Shown piece after piece: positions 25,931 to 35,559 of a stretch of DNA of 64,000 bases. Each line of letters begins with the position of its first letter. Within the stretch, counting starts at the first letter, position 1. A program made the translations under genes and the position numbers. The notes under the pieces are model-generated. The model searched no databases. It was not told where the DNA came from and saw only the letters and a list, made by a program, of their open reading frames with translations. The DNA comes from Arthrobacter woluwensis (GTDB lineage: Bacteria > Actinomycetota > Actinomycetes > Actinomycetales > Micrococcaceae): contig NZ_JAUSXR010000001.1 in assembly GCF_030816155.1 (NCBI RefSeq), forward strand, positions 2,046,001 to 2,110,000. The letters are read 5' to 3'.

Positions 25931-26644
25931 ATGCAGGAACCCACCCCCATCCGCGTCGCACTGGTTGATGACCAGCAGCTGGTCCGTTCGGGCTTCAGCA
26001 TGCTCATCAACTCCCAGCCGGATCTGAGTGTGGTGGCCGAGGCGTCCAACGGTCTCGAAGCGCTCCAGAATCTCGCGGCCACCACGGCCGACGTGGTCCT
26101 CATGGACGTGCGCATGCCGGGGATGGACGGGATCGAAGCCACCCGCCGGCTGCTGGAGGACTCGTCCCGTCAGAACCCCGGTTCGCAGCGTGCCGGCCTC
26201 AAAGTCGTGGTCCTGACCACCTTCGACCTGGACGAGTACGCACTCGAGGCCATCCAGGCCGGCGCCAGCGGATTCCTCCTGAAGGACGCGCCCCCGGAGG
26301 AGCTCCTGGAAGCCATCCGGACCGTGCACCGCGGCGACGCCGTGATCGCCCCCTCCACCACCCGCAGGCTGCTGGACCACGTGGCGCCCATGCTCCGCAA
26401 CAGCCCCCAGGCCCGAGGCAACCACCAGGAGGAGCTCGACTCCCTCACGCCCCGCGAACGCGAGGTGTTCGAGATGATCGCAGCCGGCGATTCCAACCCG
26501 GAGATCGCCGCCCGCCTGTTCGTCTCCGAGGCCACCGTCAAGACCCATGTGGGCCACGTCCTGGCCAAGATGCAAGCCCGGGACCGCGTCCAGCTGGTCG
26601 TCATGGCGTACGAGGCCGGAGTGGTCACCCCGGGCGTCGGCTGA
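25931..26644 (+). CDS. LuxR/NarL-family response regulator
   Basis: A 237-residue partner of the kinase upstream. The receiver domain opens VALVDDQQLVRSGF with phosphorylated Asp59 in VVLMDVRMPGMDG, and has a conserved Lys in FLLKDAPPEELLEAI. The C-terminal LuxR-type helix-turn-helix reads LTPREREVFEMIAAGDSNPE, then SEATVKTHVGHVLAKM. Genes 26758-30068, 113 bases downstream, are a likely target. Confidence 0.93.
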   Translation: MQEPTPIRVALVDDQQLVRSGFSMLINSQPDLSVVAEASNGLEALQNLAATTADVVLMDVRMPGMDGIEATRRLLEDSSRQNPGSQRAGLKVVVLTTFDLDEYALEAIQAGASGFLLKDAPPEELLEAIRTVHRGDAVIAPSTTRRLLDHVAPMLRNSPQARGNHQEELDSLTPREREVFEMIAAGDSNPEIAARLFVSEATVKTHVGHVLAKMQARDRVQLVVMAYEAGVVTPGVG

Positions 26645-26757
26645 CCCTGGTCGGAGGCGCGCCCTCCGAGGCTCATCCCGCGGTATGAGCCCGCCAGTCC
26701 CGAAAGGCAGACCCTGGCCCGATCCGCCGGAGTGGCGCCGCGCCATAGCGTGGAATC

Positions 26758-27534
26758 ATGACCACCACAACGCACCAAGTCCCTTCCCCAGGTTCACCTT
26801 CCGGGGCTACGAACCTGGCCGTCAGCGCCCGCAATCTCGTGAAGAACTACGGCAAGGGCGAAACCGCCGTGGCCGCCCTGAGGGACGTCAGCATCGACTT
26901 CGCCAAGGGCCGCTTCACGGCCATCATGGGCCCCTCCGGCTCCGGCAAGTCGACCCTCATGCACCTTCTCGCGGGCCTGGACACCGCGGATTCCGGGCAG
27001 ATCCACCTCGGCGACACCGAGATCACCGGCCTGAACGACACCCAGCTCACGACCCTCCGGCGCGAGAACGTCGGATTCGTGTTCCAGGCCTTCAACCTGG
27101 TCCCCACCCTCACCGCGGAGCAGAACATCCTGCTCCCCATCGAACTCGCCGGCGGGAAGCCCGATCTCGAGTGGTTCGACTTCATCGTGGACGTCCTCGG
27201 TCTCAAGGACCGCCTGAAGCACCGCCCGCACGAGCTCAGCGGTGGCCAGCAGCAGCGCGTCGCCGTGGCACGCGCCCTCCTGACCCGCCCCCACGTGCTG
27301 TTCGGTGACGAGCCCACTGGAAACCTGGATTCCCGCTCCGGCGCCGAGGTCCTCTCGCTCCTGCGCCGCAGCAGCAAGGAACTGGGCCAGACCATCATCA
27401 TGGTCACCCACGACCCGGTGGCCGCGAGCTACGCGGACCGCGTCATCCTGATGAGCGACGGCCAGGTGGTGGGACAGATCGAGGAGCCCACCGCGGAATC
27501 CGTCCTGGCCGCCATGAGCGAGCTGGGGGCCTGA
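26758..27534 (+). CDS. ABC transporter ATP-binding protein (MacB/LolD type)
   Basis: A 258-residue ATPase with Walker A GPSGSGKST, Q-loop GFVFQAFNLVPT, signature LSGGQQQRVAVARAL, Walker B VLFGDEPTGNLDS and the switch His in VTHDP. It shares one base (TGATG) with the permease gene, so the two form one exporter or mechanotransmission complex. The upstream two-component system suggests induced expression. The substrate is unknown; related pairs handle peptides, lipids or envelope stress. Confidence 0.94.
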   Translation: MTTTTHQVPSPGSPSGATNLAVSARNLVKNYGKGETAVAALRDVSIDFAKGRFTAIMGPSGSGKSTLMHLLAGLDTADSGQIHLGDTEITGLNDTQLTTLRRENVGFVFQAFNLVPTLTAEQNILLPIELAGGKPDLEWFDFIVDVLGLKDRLKHRPHELSGGQQQRVAVARALLTRPHVLFGDEPTGNLDSRSGAEVLSLLRRSSKELGQTIIMVTHDPVAASYADRVILMSDGQVVGQIEEPTAESVLAAMSELGA

Positions 27535-30068
27535 TGCTGCGCGTCGCACTCTCCCAATTGCGCACCCACGGGCGGCGCTTCATCGCCGTGGGCCTGGCCA
27601 TCATGCTCGCGGTGGCCTTCCTGGTCAGCACCCTGCTGGTGTCCTCCAGCACCAAAGCGTCCCTGGCCGCCAGCCTCGGTGAGAGCTATCACCGCGCCGG
27701 CCTCGTGGCGGCCCCGGTCAAGGGCACCGAGAACTTCACCGCTCAGGACGTCAAGACCCTGGCCAAAGTGCCCGGCGTCGAATCCGTGTACGGCCAGTCC
27801 AATGCCATGACCCTCGTGGACGGCCGCAATGCCTCCTTCCTCGGCATGGTCCAGAACTCCGCCCCCGCCGAACTGGAATCCGCGCGGACCCGCTCGGGCC
27901 ATCTCCCCGGCGGCACCGGCGAAGTGGCCATCGACGCGAGCACGGCCGGGCAGTTCCGGCTCAGCGTCGGGTCCGTGCTGAAACTTCAGCCGGCCGGAGC
28001 TGCGGACGAAGGCGCGGGAGCGAGCAAGCCCGAGCCGATCACCCTGAAGGTCTCCGGCATCCTGGAACCGAGCTCGGATCCACTGCGCGGGAGCTTCGCT
28101 CAGCTCCTCGCGCCCGCCTCCGTGGTCTCGCAGCTCTCGGGTGGCGAGGACCGGGTGTCCATGATCCAGCTCAAGCTCGCCTCCGGCGCGGATCTCGGTC
28201 AGGTGAAGCAGGAGGTCTCGAAGGCCCTCGCCGCCGGCCCCGTCGCCGCAGCCGTCCGCACGCCGGAGGAGGCCGCCGTCGCGCAGGTCCAGCAGTTCAC
28301 GGACGGTCAGGATCAGCTGACCGTCGTGCTGCTCGCCTTCGCGGTGATCGCCTTGTTCGTCTCCGCCCTGGTGGTGTCCAACACCTTCTCCGTGATCATC
28401 GCCCAGCGCACCCGCGAACTCGCTCTGCTCCGCTGCATCGGCGCGACACGGTCCCAGATCCGTTCGTCCGTGCTCGTGGAGGCCGCGATCGTGGGCCTCG
28501 TCTCCTCGGTGGTCGGCGCCCTGGCGGGTGTCGGCGTCATGGCCGGGCTGATCGCTCTGGCCAAGACCGATCCCACCCGTTCCTTCGCCACCCTCGCCGT
28601 CGATCCACTCGCCCTCGTGGCGGGCGTGCTCATCGGCGTGATCATGACCTTCATCGCGGCGCTGGTGCCCGCCCGGGCCGCGACGCGTGTCGCCCCGCTG
28701 GCGGCCCTCCGTCCCCTCGACGACGCCTCGCTGAGCAACCGCCGCGGCCGGGTCCGTCTGGTGATCGGCTTCATCCTGCTGGTCATCGGTCTGCCGATGC
28801 TGCTGGGCGGAGCCTGGATGAACAGCCTCCTCGTGGCTCTTCCCGGCGGTCTCCTGACCTTCCTGGGCGTCCTGTTCTGCGCCGGGCTCTTCATCCCCGG
28901 CGCCGTGCGCGCCGTGGGCCGGCTGGCCCAGCCGAGCGGAGTCCCCGGCCGGCTGGCCGCCCTCAACGCGGTCCGCAACCCCGCCCGCACCTCCGCGACG
29001 GCGTCGGCACTGCTCATCGGCGTGACGCTCGTGACCATGATGATGGTGGGGGCGGGCTCCGCCAAGGCGGCCCTGGGACAGGGTCTTGCCGAACGGTACC
29101 CCGTGGACATCAGTGTCAGTTCACCCGCCGGTCCGGCTGTAGGTCAGCAGGGTTCCTCCGCCAAGGGGTTCACCCCGGCCTCGGCCCAGAGCGTCGCCGG
29201 TCTGAAGGGTGTCGCGGCGACCGCGATGCTGGTCACCGCGGGCAACGTCGTCGACACTTCCGAAGGCGCCAACGGGTCTCAGATGACCGTCTACGCGGTG
29301 GATCCGAGTGCAGCCCGCACAGTGCTCAACGACCAGAACCGGCAGCCTCAGAACGGGACACTCCTGGTGTCGCGCACCGGGCCCAAGGGCCCAGTGACCG
29401 TGAACGGCCCGCGCGGCAAGATCGTGCTCGAGGCCATCCGCACCAGGACCGATGAGATGGTCCCGGTCATGACGCTCGACGACGCCCGCGCCATCAACAA
29501 CGCCCTCCCCGCCAGCGGGGAACGGCTCTGGGTGAAGCTCAACGCCGACGTGCAGGCCAGCGACATCCGCGGCGTGGTCAACACGATCGCCACAACCCTG
29601 GACGTCCCGGCCGCCTACGTGAGCGGGGCCGTCATGGAACGGGCCGCGTTCGAGGAGGTCATCAACGTCATGCTCCTGGTGGTCACCGCCCTGCTGGCGG
29701 TGGCGGTCTTCATCGCCCTGATCGGTGTGGCCAACACCCTGAGTCTCTCGGTGCTGGAACGCACCCGGGAGAACTCGCTCCTCCGGGCACTCGGTCTGAC
29801 ACGGCGCCAGCTCCGGCTCATGCTGGCCCTGGAAGCGGTCCTGATCGCGGGCGTCTCGGCACTCCTCGGTGTGCTGCTGGGCGGAGCGTTCGGCTGGCTC
29901 GGAGCGAAGTCCGCCCTCGGCGTGATGGGTCCCGTCCCGTTCGACGCCCCGTGGCTGGGTGTCGCCGGGGTGCTGCTGGTGGCGATCGTGGCGGCGCTGC
30001 TCGCCTCCATCGTCCCGGCACGGCGTGCGGCACGACTCTCCCCCGTGGAAGGTCTGGCCGTGAGCTGA
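27534..30068 (+). CDS. ABC transporter permease (FtsX/MacB family)
   Basis: An 844-residue permease with two FtsX-like units. The first membrane helix (about residues 15-37) is followed by an extracellular domain to about residue 260, then three helices. A central pair precedes a second extracellular domain (about residues 510-705), and three helices end the protein. FtsX signatures are IAQRTRELALLRCIGATRSQ and VLERTRENSLLRALGLTRRQ. Only four membrane segments belong to each half, as in non-translocating MacB-type systems. It ends at a strong terminator. Confidence 0.92.
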   Translation: MLRVALSQLRTHGRRFIAVGLAIMLAVAFLVSTLLVSSSTKASLAASLGESYHRAGLVAAPVKGTENFTAQDVKTLAKVPGVESVYGQSNAMTLVDGRNASFLGMVQNSAPAELESARTRSGHLPGGTGEVAIDASTAGQFRLSVGSVLKLQPAGAADEGAGASKPEPITLKVSGILEPSSDPLRGSFAQLLAPASVVSQLSGGEDRVSMIQLKLASGADLGQVKQEVSKALAAGPVAAAVRTPEEAAVAQVQQFTDGQDQLTVVLLAFAVIALFVSALVVSNTFSVIIAQRTRELALLRCIGATRSQIRSSVLVEAAIVGLVSSVVGALAGVGVMAGLIALAKTDPTRSFATLAVDPLALVAGVLIGVIMTFIAALVPARAATRVAPLAALRPLDDASLSNRRGRVRLVIGFILLVIGLPMLLGGAWMNSLLVALPGGLLTFLGVLFCAGLFIPGAVRAVGRLAQPSGVPGRLAALNAVRNPARTSATASALLIGVTLVTMMMVGAGSAKAALGQGLAERYPVDISVSSPAGPAVGQQGSSAKGFTPASAQSVAGLKGVAATAMLVTAGNVVDTSEGANGSQMTVYAVDPSAARTVLNDQNRQPQNGTLLVSRTGPKGPVTVNGPRGKIVLEAIRTRTDEMVPVMTLDDARAINNALPASGERLWVKLNADVQASDIRGVVNTIATTLDVPAAYVSGAVMERAAFEEVINVMLLVVTALLAVAVFIALIGVANTLSLSVLERTRENSLLRALGLTRRQLRLMLALEAVLIAGVSALLGVLLGGAFGWLGAKSALGVMGPVPFDAPWLGVAGVLLVAIVAALLASIVPARRAARLSPVEGLAVS

Positions 30069-30105
30069 CCCGCTCCGTGAGTCGGGGTTCCCCCTGACGC
30101 GAGAG

Positions 30106-30150
30106 AACAGCTGAGGCCCGGAAAACATGGTTTTCCGGGCCTCAGCTGTT
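30106..30150. terminator. Bidirectional terminator between the ABC permease and metG
   Basis: A perfect 21-base-pair stem (30106-30126 with 30130-30150) and an ATG loop between two convergent genes. The A4/T4 runs are inside the stem near the loop. It probably works in both directions. Confidence 0.82.
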
Positions 30151-30173
30151 CCTTCGCGGAAGACGACGGAGGG

Positions 30174-31730
30174 TCAGGCCTCCTCGGGCTCCTCGTACTT
30201 GGGGAAGACGGGAGCCGGGGCGGGCAGTGCCGTGCCGGCCACCAGGCGCGTCGGAAGCGCCGCGAACAGGCGGCTCTCCTCGGTGTCCTGGCCGAGCAGG
30301 TCGAGCACCTTGCCTGCGGAGGCGGGCATGACGGGCTGGCTCAGGATGGCCACCTGGCGCAGCACTTCCAGGGTCACGTAGAGCACCGTGTTCATGCGGG
30401 CGGGGTCGGTCTTGCGCAGGACCCACGGCTGCTGCTCGGCGAAGTACGCGTTGCACTCCCCCAGCACGTGCCACATGGCCTCCAGGGCCCGTGAGAACTG
30501 CTGCTCCTCGAACTCCGCGCGCACGGTCCCGAGCAGCGCGTCCGCCTGTGCCAGCATGGCCTCGTCCGCGGCGGTGAAGTCACCGGGGACCGGCACGGCG
30601 CCGTCGCAGTTCTTCGCCACCATGGACAGCGACCGCTGCGCCAGGTTGCCGAAGTTGTTGGCCAGATCGGCGTTCATGCGGCCCACGATCGCGTCATGGC
30701 TGTAACTGCCGTCCGCGCCGAAAGGCACCTCCCGCAGGAAGAAGTAGCGCACCTGGTCCAGGCCGTACTGCGCCACGAAGTCAGCTGGCGCCACCACATT
30801 GCCCAGCGACTTGGACATCTTCACGCCGTTGTTGTGCAGGAAGCCGTGGATCATCACGCGCTTCGGCAGCGGCAGCCCGGCGCTCATGAGGAACGCCGGC
30901 CAGAAGATGGCGTGGAACCGGGAGATGTCCTTGCCGATCACGTGGACATCGGCGGGCCAGAACCGCTGGAACTTCTCGCTGGACTCGTCCGGGAACCCGA
31001 CGCCGGTCAGGTAGTTGGTCAGCGCATCCACCCAGACGTACATGACGTGCTTGTCATCGCCCGGGACGGGAACGCCCCAGTCGAAGGTGGTGCGGCTGAT
31101 GGAAAGGTCCTCCAGACCGCCCTTGACGAAGCTGATGACCTCGTTGAAGCGGCCGCGCGGGTAGCCGAATTCCGGCTGCTCCTCATAGAGGGCCAGGAGC
31201 TTCTCCTGGTACTGGGAGAGCCGGAAGAAGTAGCTCTCCTCCTCGGTCCAGGTCAGCTCGGTGTCCGTGGCCTTGGAGTAGCGCTTGCCGTCCTCGCGGA
31301 GCTCGGTCTCGTCCTCGCCGTAGAACGCCTCGTCACGCACCGAGTACCAGCCCTCGTACTTGCCGAGGTAGATGTCGCCGTTGGCCTCCATGCGGCGCCA
31401 GATCTCCTGGCTGGCCGCGTAGTGGTCCTCATCCGTGGTCCGGATGAAGCGGTCGTAGCTGATGCCCAGCTCCGCGTGCGTGGCCTTGTAGATCTCCGCG
31501 TTGCGGTCCACGAGCTCCTGGGGCGTGATGCCCTCCTTCTCGGCGGCCTGCGCGATCTTCATGCCGTGCTCGTCCGTGCCGGTGAGGAACATGACGTCGA
31601 AGCCGTCCAGCCGCTTGAAGCGGGCCATCGCGTCCGTGGCGATGTACTCGTAGGCGTGCCCGATGTGCGGGACGCCATTCGGGTACGTGATGGCCGTGGT
31701 CAGGTAGTAGGACGGCTTCTGCTGCGTCAC
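30174..31730 (-). CDS. metG: Methionyl-tRNA synthetase
   Basis: Charges initiator and elongator tRNA-Met. The 518-residue enzyme has the HIGH-type motif [13 protein letters not shown] near residue 17 and [11 protein letters not shown] (KMSKS) near residue 310. The connective region ([20 protein letters not shown]) lacks the Cys-X2-Cys zinc knuckles of the E. coli enzyme, so it is the zinc-free form, and there is no C-terminal tRNA-binding domain. The start is a GTG with AGGAGAG eight bases upstream. It ends 24 bases from a strong terminator. Confidence 0.96.
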   Translation of the reverse strand: MTQQKPSYYLTTAITYPNGVPHIGHAYEYIATDAMARFKRLDGFDVMFLTGTDEHGMKIAQAAEKEGITPQELVDRNAEIYKATHAELGISYDRFIRTTDEDHYAASQEIWRRMEANGDIYLGKYEGWYSVRDEAFYGEDETELREDGKRYSKATDTELTWTEEESYFFRLSQYQEKLLALYEEQPEFGYPRGRFNEVISFVKGGLEDLSISRTTFDWGVPVPGDDKHVMYVWVDALTNYLTGVGFPDESSEKFQRFWPADVHVIGKDISRFHAIFWPAFLMSAGLPLPKRVMIHGFLHNNGVKMSKSLGNVVAPADFVAQYGLDQVRYFFLREVPFGADGSYSHDAIVGRMNADLANNFGNLAQRSLSMVAKNCDGAVPVPGDFTAADEAMLAQADALLGTVRAEFEEQQFSRALEAMWHVLGECNAYFAEQQPWVLRKTDPARMNTVLYVTLEVLRQVAILSQPVMPASAGKVLDLLGQDTEESRLFAALPTRLVAGTALPAPAPVFPKYEEPEEA

Positions 31731-31773
31731 GGTGTGTTCTCTCCTGCTGTGCGTGCGGTGCGCTGGGCGGTGA

Positions 31774-32586
31774 TCAGTTGAGTTCGGTCATCGTGTCGGA
31801 CACGCGGATGAGCTCGTGGTCGTGCGAGGCGACCAGGACCGAGATGCCGTCCTTGGTGGTGTCCTTGAGGATGCCGATGATCTTGTTGGCCGCGGCGCGG
31901 TCCAGGCTGGCGGTGGGTTCGTCGACCACCAGCACGCGGGTGCCGAGGATCAGTGCGCGGGCGATCGCCACGCGCTGACGCTCACCGCCGGACAGCTGGG
32001 CCGGACGGTGCTTGATGCGCTTGCCGAGACCGACCAGCTCGAGCAGGTCCTTCGCGGCTTCGGTGCGCTGTTCCACCTCGCCGTCCGGGACGGCGGGCAG
32101 CAGCACGTTCTCCAGGGCGCTCATGCCCTCGATCAGGGCGCCGCCCTGGTCCACATAGCCGATGAGCGCGCGACGGCGGTCGGCCACCTCGTCGTCGTTC
32201 ATCGCGTCGAGCGGGGCGTCCTCCCAGAACACGCGGCCACTCGTGGGCAGCGTCAGGCCCGCGCTCACGGTCAGGATGGACGTCTTGCCGGAACCGGAGC
32301 GGCCCGCGACGCAATGCATCTCACCGGCGTCGAGGTTCATGGTGAAATTCTCGACCACGGTGACGCGCTCGGCGCCATTGCGCTCCCCGCCGTAGCGGAT
32401 GGTGACGTCCTCCAGGCGCAGCGGGGTCTCGTGGTCGGCCACCTTGATGATGGTGTTCGCACGGGTCTGGAGTTCGGTGCCGTCCACGGCGGACTGCTCC
32501 ACGCTCACGGTGTTCTCCTGGTCCTGGGTCGGGGCGGGGCGCTCTTCGGCGCGGCGGTTCTTCCGGGATTCCGGTTCAATGGTCAT
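31774..32586 (-). CDS. ABC transporter ATP-binding protein
   Basis: A 270-residue ATPase with a 50-residue charged N-terminal extension before the nucleotide domain. Walker A is [12 protein letters not shown], the Q-loop is [12 protein letters not shown], the signature [15 protein letters not shown] and Walker [14 protein letters not shown], with the switch His in ASHDHE. The ATG overlaps the stop of the upstream permease by 4 bases, so the pair is translated together. metG follows at 44 bases but looks unrelated. Confidence 0.92.
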   Translation of the reverse strand: MTIEPESRKNRRAEERPAPTQDQENTVSVEQSAVDGTELQTRANTIIKVADHETPLRLEDVTIRYGGERNGAERVTVVENFTMNLDAGEMHCVAGRSGSGKTSILTVSAGLTLPTSGRVFWEDAPLDAMNDDEVADRRRALIGYVDQGGALIEGMSALENVLLPAVPDGEVEQRTEAAKDLLELVGLGKRIKHRPAQLSGGERQRVAIARALILGTRVLVVDEPTASLDRAAANKIIGILKDTTKDGISVLVASHDHELIRVSDTMTELN

Positions 32587-35378
32587 CGAATGATCCTTGT
32601 CGCTACGGGAACCCACACCACGACGGCGAGCAGACCGGCCAGGCCTGCCCAGACAGCCGCGTAGGGGGCGAGGAAAATACCCAGGAGCGCGGCACCCAGC
32701 ACGCCGATGGGGAGGGCGTACAGGCCCACGAGGGCGTGTTCGAAGAAACGGACCTGACGGAGCATGTCAGGGTTCCAGCCCATCGCGTTGAGCACGCCGA
32801 TCTGTTCGCGCTTGGCGCCCAGTTCGAAGCGGCCCGTCACGATGGTCAGGAACAGCCCCACCACGGCGCCGGCCACGGCCAGGATGATGGCCGGGAGCAC
32901 GATGCTCCCCGCCGCCAGACCGCCCAGGGCGGAAGCGCCGGCTGCTCGCGGGATGTCCACGAGGACCGAGACGAGCGCGCCGACCGCGGCACCGAAGACG
33001 CCGACCGCGACGGCCAGGGACAGGGTGTTGAAGCGGTGGGTCTTCAGCTGACGGTTCGCGAAGGTCAGCGGCGAATCGATCGTGATGAGGCTCGAGTCGT
33101 CCACGACTTCCTGATCGACCACGTGATGGTGGCGCAGCTGGCGCACGGCCAGCCAGGCCGCGACCGCGTAGATGACGAGGACGAGCAGCGAGACGATCGC
33201 GGTGGCGAGGTTCCAGCTCAGGAGGCTGAGGATCAGACCTGCGGCGGCCAGCGCCGCGGCGCCCACGCCGAACTCCTGAAGGACCCACTTCCTGATCTGC
33301 TTCTGGTTCCAGCCCATGGCCCGCAGGATGCCGGCGTCGCTCCGGCGCTTGCGCACATAGCTGACGGTGGAGGCCGCGGTCAGCAGGGTGGCGCCCAGCA
33401 GGGCGAGGAAGAGGAGCATGATGTTGGTCCCGGAGAGCGAGCTGCTCACCGCGGCCGCGGCGTCCTGACGGACCCACGACTGCTGGACGGTGCCGAGGGC
33501 CTGCTCGGCGCCGGAGGCGTCCTTGCTGTAGCCGGGCACGAAGATGTTCGCGTCCTCACGGGCGGAACCGGAGACGATCGTGGCCTTCAGGCCCAGGGCA
33601 CGGATCTGGTCGGCGAGCTTGGCGATGTCGCCGCCGGCCTGACGCCAGCCGCCCTCCGCCTTGGCACGCACGCGGATGGCATCCACGACGTCGGCGTCCT
33701 TGGTATAGCCGCGGGCGGCGGCCAGGCCGTAGTAGTCCGTGATCGCGCCGGCGGACTGGCTGACCAGACCCGTGGCGCTCAGGCTCGGCTTGAGGGCCTT
33801 CGAGCCGGCGTCGCCGCCCGAAGCGTCCTTCGCGAGGCTGAACGGCACAGGGTCGTAGCCACCGAGCGGCAGACGGTTGATGTCACCCGCGGCCTTCTGG
33901 ACCGCGGAGGGGTCGAAGGTGCCGTAGACGATGGGCAGCGGGGTCGCCTTGGCGTCGCCACGGGCGACGTCCTTGCGGTAGGAGCGGTCCTGGACCGGCT
34001 TGCGCTGGCCCTGATCCACGGCCGTGCCGTCGAGGGCGCGCTCCGGGAGGCTGTTGACCGTGACCCAGTCACCGGGGACGGCCTGCTTCTCCTCGGAGCC
34101 GTTGGCTTCGGTGCTCTTGGCGGAGTAGTCCGGCGCGGCCGCGAACTGGGTGCTCCAGGTGGCGGGGTCGTACAGACCGGACGCGAAGCTGGAGGTGGAG
34201 CCCAGAAGGTCGGAGTGATCCGTGCCGCCGGGCCACTGCAGGACGAACGGGGACTTGGAGACGAACGGGAGGTAGCCGTCACCGAGGTTCTTGGAGACGG
34301 TGCCGACCTCCTTGGTGACGTTGCCGGCGTCGTCGAGCTCTTCGATCTTGACGTTGTACTTGACGTCCAGGTTGGTGCCCTGGCGCACCACCAGCGGGAT
34401 GGCCTGGGAGTCGTCGGTGATCTGCTTGCTGCGCACGCTCGCCTCATACTGCATGAGCGTGGGGGCCCAGTACTTCAGGCGGACGCCCAGGAAGTCCGGG
34501 CCGTCCTGGATGTCCTGCTGGGACATGCCGGAGGAGAGCTTCTCCTGGAAGAAGCGACCGATGGCGCCGGCGTTGCGGCCGTCCGCGGGCGGAGCCTTCT
34601 CGAGGGGTGCGAGGAACGCGCCGGCCTCACCGAGCAGAGCACGCTCGGCGGTCGGGTCCACGGCCACCACGGACTCACTGATCTCCGGGGCGAGCGGCAG
34701 CGCGATGTTGGCGTTGAAGAGGGTGTGGGTGGAGGTGCCGGCGGGGGCGGGGAACTTGATACCCGTCTCGCCTTCCGGAGCCTGGATCTGCACGGACTTG
34801 CCGCCGGCGACCGTGGTCTGGACGACCTTGGCCTTGCCGAGCGTCCCCTCGCCCACGGTGCTGAACAGCTGCCGCTCGGTCACCCCGTCCGAGCTCGTGG
34901 CGCTGGCCGTGATCCGGTACTTCGTCGCCTTGTCCGGAAGCACGGACTCGGCCTGCGGCCACTTCGAGCCGTCGGTGGAGCCGGGGGTGCTGGTCTGCTG
35001 CAGCCCCACCAGGCCCGAGTTGTATCCGAGGTAGTCCATCGCCCGCAGCTGCGGGGCTTCGAGGTTCTGCGTCACGCGGGACACCAACGAGATGGGCGCG
35101 GCCACCGCGGTGCCGTCCATCTGGCGGATCTTGTCCAGCTGATCGAAGCTGATCCCGCCCTGGCCGGTCACGATGTCCGGCTGCATGAGCTTGCCCTCGC
35201 CCTGTCCCGGCGCCTGCACCAGGATGTCGTAGAGGCCGCGGGAGTTCTGGTCCACGGTCTTCACCAGAGCCGCCTGTGAGCTGCTCTGGACCAGGACGGA
35301 CAGCGCCATGGTCGCGATCAGGATGGTCGCGGTCAGCAGCAGCACGCGGCTCCTGATGAACCGTTCAACGGCGTTCAT
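32583..35378 (-). CDS. Large ABC transporter permease with extended extracellular domain
   Basis: A 931-residue membrane protein. The start at 35378 is preceded by AGGAG at 4 bases; the frame is open 26 codons further. One membrane helix (about residues 12-30) is followed by roughly 600 extracellular residues, rich in polar and Gly segments and without obvious repeats. Three helices with an FtsX-type motif (RRSDAGILRAMGWNQKQIRKWV) follow. The C-terminal part repeats the pattern (GAKREQIGVLNAMGWNPDML). It is an FtsX/MacB-superfamily permease with its own ATPase. The ectodomain is much larger than the usual 200 residues or so and was not recognised. Confidence 0.85.
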   Translation of the reverse strand: MNAVERFIRSRVLLLTATILIATMALSVLVQSSSQAALVKTVDQNSRGLYDILVQAPGQGEGKLMQPDIVTGQGGISFDQLDKIRQMDGTAVAAPISLVSRVTQNLEAPQLRAMDYLGYNSGLVGLQQTSTPGSTDGSKWPQAESVLPDKATKYRITASATSSDGVTERQLFSTVGEGTLGKAKVVQTTVAGGKSVQIQAPEGETGIKFPAPAGTSTHTLFNANIALPLAPEISESVVAVDPTAERALLGEAGAFLAPLEKAPPADGRNAGAIGRFFQEKLSSGMSQQDIQDGPDFLGVRLKYWAPTLMQYEASVRSKQITDDSQAIPLVVRQGTNLDVKYNVKIEELDDAGNVTKEVGTVSKNLGDGYLPFVSKSPFVLQWPGGTDHSDLLGSTSSFASGLYDPATWSTQFAAAPDYSAKSTEANGSEEKQAVPGDWVTVNSLPERALDGTAVDQGQRKPVQDRSYRKDVARGDAKATPLPIVYGTFDPSAVQKAAGDINRLPLGGYDPVPFSLAKDASGGDAGSKALKPSLSATGLVSQSAGAITDYYGLAAARGYTKDADVVDAIRVRAKAEGGWRQAGGDIAKLADQIRALGLKATIVSGSAREDANIFVPGYSKDASGAEQALGTVQQSWVRQDAAAAVSSSLSGTNIMLLFLALLGATLLTAASTVSYVRKRRSDAGILRAMGWNQKQIRKWVLQEFGVGAAALAAAGLILSLLSWNLATAIVSLLVLVIYAVAAWLAVRQLRHHHVVDQEVVDDSSLITIDSPLTFANRQLKTHRFNTLSLAVAVGVFGAAVGALVSVLVDIPRAAGASALGGLAAGSIVLPAIILAVAGAVVGLFLTIVTGRFELGAKREQIGVLNAMGWNPDMLRQVRFFEHALVGLYALPIGVLGAALLGIFLAPYAAVWAGLAGLLAVVVWVPVATRIIR

Positions 35379-35531
35379 TGCACTCCTGGGGTGAGGGAAC
35401 GGGAGAGGGCTGCACTGCAGACATGGCTTCGCCCACGCTCCGACGGGGTGGTTCAAGACTTCGGGCCGGCCTGCCGACCGCTGTGACGCTCAAAGCGCCA
35501 TAGCTATTGTAGGCAGACCGGCCCAGGTTCC

Positions 35532-35548
35532 CGGGACCTTCGGTCCCG
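35532..35548 (-). terminator. Small hairpin after serA
   Basis: CGGGACC (35532-35538) pairs with GGTCCCG (35542-35548) 12 bases past the serA stop. It is short and may be a weak terminator. The DNA from here to 35378 shows nothing else. Confidence 0.45.
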
Positions 35549-35559
35549 TCAGTGTGGCC

